A stretch of 64,000 nt of DNA from Variovorax paradoxus. Lineage in GTDB: Bacteria > Pseudomonadota > Gammaproteobacteria > Burkholderiales > Burkholderiaceae_C. Location: NCBI RefSeq assembly GCF_902712855.1, contig NZ_LR743507.1, forward strand, positions 2,094,001-2,158,000, written 5' to 3'. A program made the translations under genes and the position numbers. Shown here piece after piece: positions 17,002 to 26,686 of the stretch. Each line of letters opens with the position of its first letter. The stretch's first letter is position 1. The notes under the pieces were generated by a model that had not been told where the DNA came from, ran no database searches, and worked only from the letters and a program-made list of their open reading frames with translations.

Positions 17002-18216
17002 ATGTTGCTTCCTGACTCCGCCGTTCTAAATGCGGCCATCCAATGGCTCGGACACGGCCTGTGGGACATCGCATGGTGGCAAGTCGTGCTGTACACGCTC
17101 GTCACCACGCACATCACGATCGCTGCGGTCACGATCTTCCTGCACCGGACGCAAACGCACCGGGCGATGGATCTGGGCCCGATCCCCTCTCATTTCTTCC
17201 GTTTCTGGCTGTGGATCGGCACCGGCATGGTGACGAAGGAATGGGTTGCCATTCACCGCAAGCACCACGCGAAGTGCGAAACCGTCGATGATCCGCATAG
17301 CCCGCAGGTCAAGGGTATTGACGAGGTGCTCTGGCGCGGCGCCGAACTCTATCGCGCCGAGTCGAAGAACAAGGAAACGATGGAGCGCTATGGTCACGGT
17401 ACGCCCGATGACTGGATCGAGCGCAACCTGTATTCGCGCTACAGCTGGCAAGGCGTGGGCCTGATGCTGGTCCTGAACCTGGCATTGTTCGGCACGCTCG
17501 GTATGGCCGTGTGGGCGGTACAGATGCTGTGGATTCCCATTACTGCCGCCGGCGTCATCAACGGCATCGGCCATTACTGGGGTTACCGCAATTTCGAGGC
17601 GCAGGACGCCAGTCGCAACATCATGCCCTGGGGCCTGATCATCGGCGGCGAAGAACTGCATAACAACCACCACACCTATCCGACCTCGGCCAAGTTCTCG
17701 GTCAAGAAGTACGAGTTCGACATCGGCTGGATTTATATCCAGGCCTTCCAGAAGATCGGCTGGGCCAAGGTGAAGAAGGTGCCGCCCAAGATGCAGATGG
17801 GCGATATCCAGCCCGTAGCCAACGAAAAGACGCTCGAGGCGCTCATTGCCAATCGCTACGAGGTCATGGCGGGCTATGCGCGCGAAATGCGTCGTGCCAC
17901 AAGCCTCGAGCTGGATGCGCTGAAGACCAAAGGGGCCGACCTTTCGGGGCTCAAGGCGGCCAAGCGCTGGCTGCATCGCGACGACGACAAGGTGCCGGCA
18001 TCGGCTCGTACCCACGTTGTGCAGGCTCGGGCTGCTCACCCGGTGCTCGACAAGATGGTCACGATGCGCGAAGAGTTGCGACAGCTCTGGTTGAATACCT
18101 CGCAATCGCGTGAGCAACTGGCAGCCGACTTGGCAGCTTGGTGCCATCGTGCGGAAGCCAGTGGCATCGCAGGTCTGCGCGACTTCTCGACCCGTCTGCG
18201 CGCCGCTCGCGCCTGA
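17002..18216 (+). CDS. Membrane fatty-acid desaturase (delta-9 type)
   Basis: 404 aa. The three histidine boxes of membrane diiron desaturases are intact: HRTQTH at residues 48-53, HRKHH at 85-89 and HNNHH near 220-224. They sit between pairs of hydrophobic segments. The middle boxes fit acyl-CoA/acyl-lipid delta-9 desaturases that introduce the double bond aerobically. The C-terminal 110 residues are soluble and helical and longer than the minimal family. A strong terminator follows at 18240. Confidence 0.92.
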   Translation: MLLPDSAVLNAAIQWLGHGLWDIAWWQVVLYTLVTTHITIAAVTIFLHRTQTHRAMDLGPIPSHFFRFWLWIGTGMVTKEWVAIHRKHHAKCETVDDPHSPQVKGIDEVLWRGAELYRAESKNKETMERYGHGTPDDWIERNLYSRYSWQGVGLMLVLNLALFGTLGMAVWAVQMLWIPITAAGVINGIGHYWGYRNFEAQDASRNIMPWGLIIGGEELHNNHHTYPTSAKFSVKKYEFDIGWIYIQAFQKIGWAKVKKVPPKMQMGDIQPVANEKTLEALIANRYEVMAGYAREMRRATSLELDALKTKGADLSGLKAAKRWLHRDDDKVPASARTHVVQARAAHPVLDKMVTMREELRQLWLNTSQSREQLAADLAAWCHRAEASGIAGLRDFSTRLRAARA

Positions 18217-18239
18217 CGCACCGCTTTCCGTTTGTGAAA

Positions 18240-18265
18240 AAGCCGGCTTGAGGGCCGGCTTTTTT
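18240..18265 (+). terminator. Rho-independent terminator of the desaturase gene
   Basis: AAGCCGGC/GCCGGCTT stem with a short loop followed by a T-run, 24 bases after the desaturase stop. Confidence 0.9.
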
Positions 18266-18337
18266 ATGCCTGTCACATCTGAGATTCCCTGGTCTGTCGG
18301 CTTACGCAAAGGGTGCCAGATGAGATCAACAGCCAAC

Positions 18338-18369
18338 AAAAAACCCGCTGGGTAAGCAGCGGGTTTTTT
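18338..18369 (-). terminator. Bidirectional terminator of the rpmB-rpmG operon
   Basis: CCCGCTG/CAGCGGG stem with a six-base loop, flanked by A6 on the left and T6 on the right, so it is terminator-like on both strands. It lies about 20 bases beyond the rpmG stop on the minus strand. Confidence 0.9.
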
Positions 18370-18390
18370 GTTTGGAAGAACAGGGCTGAA

Positions 18391-18564
18391 TTACTTCAGC
18401 TTGATTTCCTTGTATTCGACGTGCTTGCGCGCCTTCGGGTCGAACTTCATGATCGACATCTTTTCAGGCATCGTCTTCTTGTTCTTGCTGGTCGTGTAGA
18501 AGTGGCCGGTACCCGCGGTGGATTCCAGCTTGATCTTTTCGCGTCCGCCTTTGCTCGTTGCCAT
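18391..18564 (-). CDS. rpmG: 50S ribosomal protein L33
   Basis: 57 aa, beginning MATSKGGREKIKLESTAGTG and ending HVEYKEIKLK, a full L33. It lacks the CxxC zinc pairs, so it is the zinc-free (C-minus) form. It follows rpmB after an 11-base gap in the usual rpmB-rpmG order and is ended by the bidirectional terminator. Confidence 0.97.
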   Translation of the reverse strand: MATSKGGREKIKLESTAGTGHFYTTSKNKKTMPEKMSIMKFDPKARKHVEYKEIKLK

Positions 18565-18575
18565 GATTCAGCTCC

Positions 18576-18809
18576 TTAAGCTTGGCCGCGTGCGCGCAGG
18601 TCTGCGAGCACGGCGTCGATGCCGTTCTTGTCGATCAGGCGCAGGGCAGCGCTCGAAACACGCAGGCGAACCCAGCGGTTTTCAGTCTCGACCCAGAAAC
18701 GGCGGTATTGCAGGTTCGGGAGGAACCGGCGCTTGGTTTTGTTGTTGGCGTGGGAAACGTTGTTTCCGACCATCGGGCCTTTGCCCGTTACGTCGCATAC
18801 GCGTGCCAT
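18576..18809 (-). CDS. rpmB: 50S ribosomal protein L28
   Basis: 77 aa. It opens MARVCDVTGKGPMVGNNVSH and carries KTKRRFLPNLQYRRFW, the L28 signature. Normal length. First gene of the rpmB-rpmG operon. A minus-strand promoter with a perfect TATAAT box lies about 155 bases upstream, just inside the spacer after trxB. Confidence 0.97.
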   Translation of the reverse strand: MARVCDVTGKGPMVGNNVSHANNKTKRRFLPNLQYRRFWVETENRWVRLRVSSAALRLIDKNGIDAVLADLRARGQA

Positions 18810-18964
18810 GAGGACACTCTTTCTTGAACAGCTGGCACCGCCTGCAACCAGAAATCGCAGAGGTGTTTTGCAGCTTGACCTCGCCAGAAAACGGGTGGCG
18901 GTACCCCGGCTTTGCCGCATCGCCGCATCGTGAAGAGGACGGCCCTATTTCGGCAAAGCCTCGG

Positions 18965-18993
18965 ATTATAGCCCCATTGCCCGGTGATGTGGC
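18965..18993 (-). promoter_or_regulatory. Sigma-70-type promoter for rpmB-rpmG
   Basis: On the minus strand a perfect TATAAT (-10, bases 18970-18965) lies 17 bases after GCCACA, which matches the -35 consensus only at its last three bases. Its position just upstream of a strongly expressed ribosomal-protein operon supports it. Confidence 0.55.
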
Positions 18994-19000
18994 TGGTTGC

Positions 19001-19960
19001 TCAGAGCGTGCCGTCCTGCTCCAGAAAGCGTTGGGCGTCCAACGCGGCCATGCAGCCGGTGCCGGCGCTGGTGATTGCTTGGCGGTACACGTTGTCCTGG
19101 ACGTCGCCTGCAGCGAAGACGCCCGGAATGCTGGTCATCGTCGCGAACCCTTGCAGGCCGGACCGGGTCAGGATGTAGTTGTCCTTCATTTCCAACTGCC
19201 CCTGGAAGATGTCGGTGTTCGGATGGTGGCCGATGGCGATGAAGCATCCCTTGAGGTCAATCTGCTCGGTGGCGCCGGTCTGGGTGTTCTTGATGCGGAT
19301 GCCGGTCACGCCCGAATCGTCGCCCAGCACCTGGTCAAGCTCGTTGTGCAGCTTCAGCACGATCTTGCCTTCCGATACTTTCTCCATCACCTTGTCGATC
19401 AGGATGGGCTCGGCGCGGAACTTGTCGCGGCGGTGCACCAGCGTCACCTTGTTGGCGATGTTGGCGAGATACAGCGCTTCCTCTACAGCAGTGTTGCCAC
19501 CGCCGATCACGCACACCTCCTGCTCGCGATAGAAGAAGCCGTCGCAGGTGGCACACGCCGACACGCCGCGGCCCATGAACTTCTCCTCGGAATCGAGACC
19601 GAGATACTTGGCCGATGCGCCGGTTGCAATGATCAGCGAATCGCAGGTGTACGTCCCGCTGTCTCCGGTCAGCGTGAACGGGCGCTTGCTCAGATCGACC
19701 TTGTTGATATGGTCGAAGACGATCTGCGTCTTGAAGCGCTCGGCGTGCTCAAGAAAGCGCTGCATGAGTTCCGGGCCCTGCACGCCGTGAACGTCGGCGG
19801 GCCAGTTGTCGACCTCGGTGGTCGTCATGAGTTGGCCGCCCTGGGCAATGCCGGTGATGAGCAATGGCTTCAGGTTTGCGCGTGCCGCATAGACGGCCGC
19901 GGTATAGCCGGCGGGGCCGGAACCGAGAATCAGAACCTTGGCGTGTTGGGAAGCGGACAT
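19001..19960 (-). CDS. trxB: Thioredoxin reductase
   Basis: 319 aa. It reduces thioredoxin with NADPH via FAD. It shows the FAD dinucleotide fold (LILGSGPAGYTAA, residues 9-21), the redox-active CATC near residue 136, the NADPH motif IGGGNTAVEEALYLAN and the C-terminal FAAGDVQD. Start ATG at 19960 gives the family length; an upstream in-frame extension to 20050 has no counterpart in the family. Divergent from the Crp/Fnr gene. Confidence 0.97.
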   Translation of the reverse strand: MSASQHAKVLILGSGPAGYTAAVYAARANLKPLLITGIAQGGQLMTTTEVDNWPADVHGVQGPELMQRFLEHAERFKTQIVFDHINKVDLSKRPFTLTGDSGTYTCDSLIIATGASAKYLGLDSEEKFMGRGVSACATCDGFFYREQEVCVIGGGNTAVEEALYLANIANKVTLVHRRDKFRAEPILIDKVMEKVSEGKIVLKLHNELDQVLGDDSGVTGIRIKNTQTGATEQIDLKGCFIAIGHHPNTDIFQGQLEMKDNYILTRSGLQGFATMTSIPGVFAAGDVQDNVYRQAITSAGTGCMAALDAQRFLEQDGTL

Positions 19961-20140
19961 GAGTAGAAAACCTAGGATTTGCGCTGCGGCAGCGTGTACA
20001 TTTTCAGGGTGGTAGCGATATATGTGGAGTATCACTGCCCGGTTCAACACCGGGTAAACGGTGTTTTCAATGCGCGCGATTGTAGTAATCCATCGGCTCG
20101 TCTTCTGGGCTGCTCCGCGCGCCGTCTCAGGGATTCATGA

Positions 20141-20815
20141 ATGTCGATGCTGTCCAACCTTGAATTGCTTCGGCGCGTTCCATTGTTCGCGTCGCTGACG
20201 GCCACGCAGTCCGCAAGCATCGCGGACGCGATCATCAAGAAGCGCTTCAAGCGCGCGGAGGTCGTCGTCGAGCAGGGCAAGAAGTCCGATGCGCTCTATA
20301 TCATCCTCACAGGACGGGCACGCGTCACGAGCGCAGACAGTCGCGGTCGCGAAGTCATCCTCGCCACGCTGCACCCAGGCGACTACCTCGGCGAAATGAG
20401 CCTGATCGACGATGAGCCGCACTCGGCCACCGTGCGCACCGAAATCCAGTGCGACGTGCTCATGCTGGGCCGCGACGCATTCGCGCGTTGTCTGCCCGAA
20501 AACTCTTCCATGGCCTACAACATCATGCGTGGCCTGGTGCAGCGTCTGCGTCATGCCGACCGCAAGATCGAATCGCTGGCATTGATGGACGTCTACGGCC
20601 GTGTCGCTCGTTCGCTCCTCGAGTTCGCCATCGAGGACGGTGCCGGCAACCTCAAGGTGCGCGACAAGATCTCGCGCCAGGATCTGGCAAAGATGGTCGG
20701 TGCCTCGCGCGAAATGGTGAGCCGCGTGATGAAGGATCTGGAAGAGCGTGGCTTCGTGCAGACCCAGGAAGACGGGTCGATGATCGTCAAGGAACGGCTC
20801 CTGTCGCTGGCTTGA
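20141..20815 (+). CDS. Crp/Fnr-family transcriptional regulator
   Basis: 224 aa. A cyclic-nucleotide-binding-type beta-barrel (about residues 15-120) contains GDYLGEMSLIDDEPHSATV. A long dimer helix follows, then a C-terminal winged helix (SRQDLAKMVGASREMVSRVMKDLEERGFV). No cysteine cluster for an FeS centre is present, so it is not an Fnr oxygen sensor. It lies 97 bases before ftsK and may be co-transcribed with it. Its ligand is unknown; EMSLIDDEPHSATV suits cAMP-type binding. Confidence 0.9.
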   Translation: MSMLSNLELLRRVPLFASLTATQSASIADAIIKKRFKRAEVVVEQGKKSDALYIILTGRARVTSADSRGREVILATLHPGDYLGEMSLIDDEPHSATVRTEIQCDVLMLGRDAFARCLPENSSMAYNIMRGLVQRLRHADRKIESLALMDVYGRVARSLLEFAIEDGAGNLKVRDKISRQDLAKMVGASREMVSRVMKDLEERGFVQTQEDGSMIVKERLLSLA

Positions 20816-20912
20816 GCCAGCGGGCCGGGCGTGCCGTTGCTGGCGCTCCGGCCTTTTGTTGTAGTGTTCGTGCGGCCGGCCCTGGCTTTTCCGGGCCGGG
20901 CGCCGTGTTTTC

Positions 20913-23366
20913 ATGACCTATTCGCTCAATACGCTTCAATCTTCTTCTGCCGCCGAGGGCCAACCCGTGCGCGTGCGCGCCATGCGGTTCGCCCACGAAA
21001 TCACGTTGATCGCAGGATTTGCAGCGCTGCTGTTCTGGCTGCTCTCCATGCTGAGCTTCACGCCCTCCGACGCCGCTTGGTCGACATCGGGGACGGGTGG
21101 CGAAATCAAGAACTGGGGCGGCCGCATCGGCGCCTGGCTCGCCGATGGCAGCTATTTCTTGGCTGGCTATTCCGTCTGGTGGTGCCTCGCCGCAGGGTTG
21201 CGTGCCTGGCTTTCGTCGCTGGCCAACTGGCTGCGTGGTGGCGAGCCTGCGTCCGCAGCCGAGCAACAACCGCCGCGTGGCCGTTTCAACCGCAGCCGAC
21301 TGGCATTCTGGTTCGGCCTGCTCCTGCTGTTGTGCGCAAGTGCCGTGCTCGAGTGGTCGCGCCTCTATCGCCTTGAATCGCACCTGCCGGGTTCCGGCGG
21401 CGGCGTGCTGGGATACCTGGTCGGACCGGCCAGCGTGCGCTGGATGGGTTTCACCGGATCGGCGCTGATGGCCATTGCCGGCGGCGTGATCGGCTCCGCG
21501 CTGGTCTTCCGGTTCTCGTGGAGCTTGATTGCCGAGCGCATCGGCGCGCGCGCCTATTCGCTGTTCGAGTCGCGCCGCGAGAAGCGCGAGATGGCTGCCG
21601 ACATCGCGATGGGTAAGCAGGCTGCCCGCGAGCGTGCCGGTGATGAGGAGCCCGCACCTGCGCCTGCGGCCCGCACGAAGAAAACCCGTGCCTCCAAGGA
21701 ACCCGCATTCGGCGACTCCGTGCCGATGGAACCGAGCTTCGAGGACGAGGTCGACGTCGCCGAGCCGCCGCCCAAGCGCCGCGTGCCGTCGCCGCCGGTG
21801 CAGATCGAGCCCGCGATGACCGAAGTGCCGCGAAGCGATCGCGTCGTCAAGGAGCGCCAGAAGCCGCTCTTCAAGGAACTCCCCGACAGCAAGCTGCCGC
21901 AGGTCGACCTGCTCGATGCGGCACAGGCGCGCCAGGAAACCGTCTCTTCCGACACGCTCGAGATGACCTCTCGCATGATCGAGAAGAAGCTCAAGGACTT
22001 CGGCGTCGAAGTGCGCGTGGTGTTGGCGTCGCCCGGACCCGTGATCACGCGCTACGAGATCGAGCCTGCCACCGGCGTGAAGGGCTCGCAGATCGTCAAC
22101 CTCGCGAAGGACCTGGCGCGTTCGCTGTCGCTGGTGTCGATCCGCGTGGTGGAGACCATTCCCGGCAAGAACTACATGGCGCTCGAGTTGCCGAACGCCA
22201 AGCGCCAGTCGATCAAGCTCAGTGAAATCCTGGGTTCTCAGGTCTACAACGAAGGCAAGTCGATGCTCACCATGGGCCTCGGCAAGGACATCATCGGCAA
22301 CCCCGTGGTGGCCGACCTCGCGAAGATGCCGCACGTGCTGGTGGCCGGCACCACCGGCTCGGGCAAGTCGGTGGGCATCAACGCGATGATCCTGTCGTTG
22401 CTCTACAAGGCCGAGGCACGCGACGTCCGCCTGCTCATGATCGACCCGAAGATGCTCGAGATGTCGGTATACGAAGGCATCCCGCACCTGTTGGCGCCCG
22501 TTGTGACCGACATGCGCCAGGCCGCACACGGCCTGAACTGGTGCGTGGCCGAGATGGAGCGCCGCTACAAGCTCATGAGCAAGCTCGGCGTGCGCAACCT
22601 TGCCGGCTACAACACCAAGATCGACGAGGCCAAGGCGCGCGAGGAGTTCATCTACAACCCCTTCAGCCTGACGCCCGACGATCCGGAACCGCTGAAGCGC
22701 GAACCGCACATCGTCGTCGTCATCGACGAATTGGCCGACCTGATGATGGTCGTCGGCAAGAAGATCGAAGAACTCATTGCCCGCCTTGCGCAGAAGGCGC
22801 GCGCAGCCGGCATCCACCTCATCCTGGCCACGCAGCGTCCCAGTGTCGACGTGATCACCGGCCTGATCAAGGCCAACATCCCGACCCGCATCGCGTTCCA
22901 GGTGTCGAGCAAGATCGACAGCCGCACCATCCTTGACCAGATGGGGGCTGAAGCGCTGCTCGGCATGGGCGACATGCTCTACATGCCGAGCGGCACCGGC
23001 CTTCCGATCCGCGTGCACGGCGCGTTCGTGAGCGACGAGGAAGTGCACCGCGTGGTGGCCTATCTCAAGAGCCAGGGTGAGCCGGACTACATCGAGGGCG
23101 TCCTCGAAGGTGGCACGGTCGATGGCGACGGTGACGGCGACCTGCTGGGCGGCAGCGATGGCGAAAAGGACCCCATGTATGACCAGGCGGTCGAAGTCGT
23201 GCTGAAGAACCGCAAGGCCAGCATCTCGCTTGTCCAGCGCCATTTGAAGATCGGCTACAACCGAGCGGCGCGCCTCGTCGAGGACATGGAAAAGGCCGGT
23301 CTGGTCAGTGCCATGAGCGGCAGCGGGCAGCGCGAAATTCTGGTGCCTGCGCGCGCGGCGGAATAA
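20913..23366 (+). CDS. ftsK: DNA translocase FtsK
   Basis: 817 aa. About four membrane segments at the N-terminus (to about residue 205) anchor it at the septum. A charged linker rich in Pro/Glu/Lys runs to about 320. The RecA-like motor has Walker A GTTGSGKS near 480 and Walker B IVVVIDELADLMM. The C-terminal gamma winged helix (ISLVQRHLKIGYNRAARLVEDMEKAGLVS) recognises KOPS. It pumps chromosome termini during division and activates XerCD. It is followed by lolA and rarA, a common proteobacterial order. Confidence 0.97.
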   Translation: MTYSLNTLQSSSAAEGQPVRVRAMRFAHEITLIAGFAALLFWLLSMLSFTPSDAAWSTSGTGGEIKNWGGRIGAWLADGSYFLAGYSVWWCLAAGLRAWLSSLANWLRGGEPASAAEQQPPRGRFNRSRLAFWFGLLLLLCASAVLEWSRLYRLESHLPGSGGGVLGYLVGPASVRWMGFTGSALMAIAGGVIGSALVFRFSWSLIAERIGARAYSLFESRREKREMAADIAMGKQAARERAGDEEPAPAPAARTKKTRASKEPAFGDSVPMEPSFEDEVDVAEPPPKRRVPSPPVQIEPAMTEVPRSDRVVKERQKPLFKELPDSKLPQVDLLDAAQARQETVSSDTLEMTSRMIEKKLKDFGVEVRVVLASPGPVITRYEIEPATGVKGSQIVNLAKDLARSLSLVSIRVVETIPGKNYMALELPNAKRQSIKLSEILGSQVYNEGKSMLTMGLGKDIIGNPVVADLAKMPHVLVAGTTGSGKSVGINAMILSLLYKAEARDVRLLMIDPKMLEMSVYEGIPHLLAPVVTDMRQAAHGLNWCVAEMERRYKLMSKLGVRNLAGYNTKIDEAKAREEFIYNPFSLTPDDPEPLKREPHIVVVIDELADLMMVVGKKIEELIARLAQKARAAGIHLILATQRPSVDVITGLIKANIPTRIAFQVSSKIDSRTILDQMGAEALLGMGDMLYMPSGTGLPIRVHGAFVSDEEVHRVVAYLKSQGEPDYIEGVLEGGTVDGDGDGDLLGGSDGEKDPMYDQAVEVVLKNRKASISLVQRHLKIGYNRAARLVEDMEKAGLVSAMSGSGQREILVPARAAE

Positions 23367-23413
23367 ATCCGGGCCTTCAATTCCTTTTCGGCCCGGTAAC
23401 GTACTGAAAGGCA

Positions 23414-23444
23414 ATTTGCAAATGCGCGCGGTCGCATTGCAAAT
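23414..23444. repeat. Hairpin in the ftsK-lolA spacer
   Basis: ATTTGCAAATGCG and CGCATTGCAAAT pair with one bulged A around a short loop. It lies 48 bases after the ftsK stop and 103 before lolA. Without a T-run it is not a standard terminator; an mRNA-end or processing signal is possible. Confidence 0.45.
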
Positions 23445-23546
23445 CTTCATCGAGGCCTACACCTGCCGCAATTCAAGGCAGTTAGGGTCGAAGCAAGTGT
23501 CGCAGTCGCGGCGCAGCCAACCAACAGCTATTGCGAGGAATCCAAA

Positions 23547-24179
23547 TTGAAATTGCGCCATTGGCTGCTGATCGGCCTCCTGTGTTCCGCCAATGCGTGG
23601 GCAGGGGGGCTTGAAAGCCTCGAAACCTTCGTCAAGACGGTCAAGTCCGGCCGTGCCGAATTCACCCAGACCGTGACTGCGCCGGCACGCGAGGGGCAGC
23701 CGGGCCGTACAAAGACTTCGACCGGCACTTTCGAATTCCAGCGACCCGGCAAGTTCAAGTTCGACTATCAGAAGCCCTTCGCGCAGAGCATCGTGGCCGA
23801 CGGCAAGACGCTGTGGCTGTACGACGCGGACCTGAATCAGGTCACGCAGCGCGCGCAGGCACAGGCGCTGGGTTCCACGCCCGCGGCGCTGATCGCCGCG
23901 GCGCCCGATCTGCGGGCCTTGCAGGCCGATTTCACGCTGGAGGCCGCGCCGGAGCGCGACGGACTGCAATGGGTGAAGGCCATGCCGAAGAACAAGGACG
24001 GCCAGCTGCAGAGCGTGCAGGTCGGCTTCCAAGGCGACGCGCTGGCCGCGCTCGAGATTCTCGACAGCTTCGGCCAGCGCTCGGTGCTCAAGTTCAGCAA
24101 GGTGGAGGTGAATCCGTCGCTGCCGGCCAGCGTGTTCGACTTCAAACCGCCTGCCGGCGCTGACGTCGTCAAGCAGTAA
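23547..24179 (+). CDS. lolA: Outer-membrane lipoprotein carrier protein
   Basis: 210 aa periplasmic chaperone that ferries lipoproteins from LolCDE to LolB. A TTG at 23547, preceded by GAGGAA, gives a clean Sec signal peptide (KLRHWLLIGLLCSANAWA) cut near residue 19. The mature protein keeps LolA features: RAEFTQTV, GTFEFQRPGKFKFDYQKP and a C-terminal SVFDFKPPAGADVV. A non-ATG start is required because no in-frame ATG precedes the signal. Confidence 0.95.
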   Translation: MKLRHWLLIGLLCSANAWAGGLESLETFVKTVKSGRAEFTQTVTAPAREGQPGRTKTSTGTFEFQRPGKFKFDYQKPFAQSIVADGKTLWLYDADLNQVTQRAQAQALGSTPAALIAAAPDLRALQADFTLEAAPERDGLQWVKAMPKNKDGQLQSVQVGFQGDALAALEILDSFGQRSVLKFSKVEVNPSLPASVFDFKPPAGADVVKQ

Positions 24180-24212
24180 ACCGGCAACGCCACAACAGTC
24201 ACGCCCGCAGGT

Positions 24213-25502
24213 TTGGCCACCGCCCATCAACCTCTCGCCGAACGCCTGCGTCCGAAGACGCTCGGCGAAGTGATCGGCCAGCAGCACTTGCTCGGACCGG
24301 GCATGCCGCTGCGCATCGCCTTCGAGTCGGGCCAGCCGCATTCCTGCATCCTGTGGGGGCCTCCCGGCACCGGCAAGACCACCATCGCGCGGCTCATGGC
24401 CGACGCCTTCGACGCGCAGTTCCTCAGCATCAGTGCCGTGCTCGGCGGCGTGAAGGACATCCGCGAAGCGGTCGACCGCGCAACCTCGGCACGCGATGGG
24501 CTTGAGCAGCAGCGCACCATCGTCTTCGTGGACGAGGTGCACCGTTTCAACAAGAGCCAGCAGGACGCGTTTCTGCCGCATGTGGAATCGGGCCTCTTCA
24601 CCTTCATCGGTGCGACCACCGAAAACCCGTCTTTCGAGGTCAACTCCGCGTTGCTGTCGCGTGCCGCCGTCTACGTGCTGCAGTCGCTCGACGAAGACGA
24701 CCTCAAGCAGATCGTCGCGCGTGCGCAGGCCATCCAGGCGGTGCCCGGGATCAAGACCGCCGCGGTCGACCGCCTCGTGGCATATGCCGATGGCGATGCA
24801 CGCCGGCTGCTCAACACGCTCGAGACCCTCGCCGTGGCCGCACGGGCCGAGAAGCTCGAGCACATCACCGACGAATGGCTGCTGCGCGTGCTCGGCGAGC
24901 GCATGCGCCGGTACGACAAGGGCGGCGAGCAGTTCTACGACACCATCAGCGCGCTGCACAAGTCGGTGCGCGGCAGCGACCCCGATGCCGCGCTCTACTG
25001 GTTCGTGCGCATGCTCGACGGCGGCGCCGATCCGCGCTACATGGCACGGCGCCTCGTGCGCATGGCCAGCGAGGACATCGGGCTGGCCGATCCACGCGCG
25101 CTTCGGCTGGCGCTCGACGCGGCCGAGGTGTACGAGCGGCTGGGTACCCCCGAGGGCGAGCTCGCGCTGGCCGAATGCGTGGTCTACCTTGCCGTCGCCC
25201 CGAAGTCGAACGCCGTCTACAAGGCCTACAACGCGGTGCGCGCACTGATCAAGAAGGACAGCACGCGCCCGGTGCCCATGCACCTGCGCAATGCGCCGAC
25301 CAAGCTCATGAAGGAGCTCGACTACGGCAAGGGCTACCGATATGCGCACGACGAGGAGGGAGGTTTCGCTGCCGGCGAACGCTATCTTCCCGATGGCCTG
25401 GAGGGCCAGGTTTTCTACGAGCCGGTGGATCGCGGACTCGAAATCCGCATCGGCGAAAAGCTGCGCGAACTGCGCCGGCTGAACGCTGAAGGCAACGACT
25501 GA
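24213..25502 (+). CDS. rarA: Replication-associated recombination protein A (AAA+ ATPase)
   Basis: 429 aa. MgsA/RarA acts at stalled forks and binds SSB. The Walker A GPPGTGKTT lies near residue 50, Walker B is IVFVDEVHRFNKSQQDAFL, sensor 1 is IGATTENPSFEV, and the C-terminal tetramerisation region includes ASEDIGLADP. Start is TTG at 24213 after a GCAGGT; there is no better ATG. The gene follows lolA by 33 bases and is likely in the same transcript. Confidence 0.96.
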   Translation: MATAHQPLAERLRPKTLGEVIGQQHLLGPGMPLRIAFESGQPHSCILWGPPGTGKTTIARLMADAFDAQFLSISAVLGGVKDIREAVDRATSARDGLEQQRTIVFVDEVHRFNKSQQDAFLPHVESGLFTFIGATTENPSFEVNSALLSRAAVYVLQSLDEDDLKQIVARAQAIQAVPGIKTAAVDRLVAYADGDARRLLNTLETLAVAARAEKLEHITDEWLLRVLGERMRRYDKGGEQFYDTISALHKSVRGSDPDAALYWFVRMLDGGADPRYMARRLVRMASEDIGLADPRALRLALDAAEVYERLGTPEGELALAECVVYLAVAPKSNAVYKAYNAVRALIKKDSTRPVPMHLRNAPTKLMKELDYGKGYRYAHDEEGGFAAGERYLPDGLEGQVFYEPVDRGLEIRIGEKLRELRRLNAEGND

Positions 25503-25611
25503 TACTGTCTTGCAACACGCCCGCAAACAGGGCATGACCCCACGCGCATACAGCATGAGGTGAGCGGGTAAACCCCGGTCAACACGCACCAAATCAGCGC
25601 TGGGGCGTGAC

Positions 25612-25617
25612 TACAAT
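25612..25617 (+). promoter_or_regulatory. Possible -10 box for the liv operon
   Basis: TACAAT at 25612-25617 in the 241-base spacer between rarA and the permease gene, 127 bases before its start. No good -35 is visible at 16-18 bases upstream, so an activator would be needed if it is real. Confidence 0.3.
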
Positions 25618-25743
25618 CCCGCCCACAAATCCGCCGGCGACACATGTTGGCTGGTTTTTTGCTTGTCATGCCAAGGGCGCCAAACCGGTGCCCGGTGGGT
25701 GAATGGCACCCCGCAAACGGTGCAACACATAGGGAAACGCGTT

Positions 25744-26673
25744 ATGGACATTTTGCTGCAGCAGATCATCAACGGTCTGGTACTCGGCAGCATGTATGCC
25801 TTGATAGCCTTGGGCTACACAATGGTGTACGGCATCATCAATCTGATCAACTTTGCCCACGGAGAGGTGTTGATGGTGGGAGCTCTGACGAGCTGGACCA
25901 TCATCGGGCTCATGAAGGACGGCATGCCCAACACGCCGGGCTGGCTGGTCCTCCTGATTGCATTGATCATCGCCTGCGTCGTCGCGGCAACCCTCAATTT
26001 CGTGATCGAGAAAGTGGCCTACCGGCCGCTGCGCAACAGTCCCAAGCTCGCACCGCTCATCACGGCCATCGGCATGTCGATCCTGCTGCAGACGCTGGCC
26101 ATGATCATCTGGAAGCCGACGAACAAGGCCTATCCCAACCTGCTGCCCACCGACCCGATCCATCTCGGCGGCGCAGTCATCTCTCCCACGCAGGTCATGA
26201 TCCTGAGCGTCACGGCGTTCTCGCTCGTGGTGCTCATGTGGCTCGTCAACTACACCAAGCTCGGCCGCGCCATGCGCGCCACCGCGGAGAACCCGCGCGT
26301 TGCCGCGCTCATGGGCATCCGCCCCGACATGGTCATCTCGGCCACCTTCATCATCGGTGCCGTGCTCGCGGCCATTGCCGGCGTGATGTACGCATCCAAC
26401 TACGGCATCGCGCAACATGCGATGGGCTTCCTGCCTGGTCTGAAGGCCTTCACCGCTGCAGTGTTCGGCGGCATCGGCAACCTGGCCGGTGCGGTGGTCG
26501 GCGGCATTCTGCTCGGCCTGATCGAAGCCATCGGCTCGGGCTATATCGGAACGCTGACGGGCGGTGTGCTCGGCAGCAACTACAGCGACATCTTCGCGTT
26601 CATCGTGCTGATCGTCATGCTCACGCTGCGGCCTTCCGGCCTGCTGGGCGAACGCGTGGCGGACCGTGCCTGA
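25744..26673 (+). CDS. livH: Branched-chain amino-acid-type ABC transporter permease (LivH)
   Basis: 309 aa with about eight hydrophobic segments. It opens MDILLQQIINGLVLGSMYAL and contains GYTMVYGIINLINFAHGE, the signature of LivH permeases. Start ATG at 25744 is preferred over in-frame upstream starts because the hydrophobic N-terminus begins there. It is first in livH-livM-livG-livF. Fourteen bases separate it from livM. The cargo may be branched-chain amino acids, amides or urea. Confidence 0.93.
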   Translation: MDILLQQIINGLVLGSMYALIALGYTMVYGIINLINFAHGEVLMVGALTSWTIIGLMKDGMPNTPGWLVLLIALIIACVVAATLNFVIEKVAYRPLRNSPKLAPLITAIGMSILLQTLAMIIWKPTNKAYPNLLPTDPIHLGGAVISPTQVMILSVTAFSLVVLMWLVNYTKLGRAMRATAENPRVAALMGIRPDMVISATFIIGAVLAAIAGVMYASNYGIAQHAMGFLPGLKAFTAAVFGGIGNLAGAVVGGILLGLIEAIGSGYIGTLTGGVLGSNYSDIFAFIVLIVMLTLRPSGLLGERVADRA

Positions 26674-26686
26674 GGAGCAGCGAACC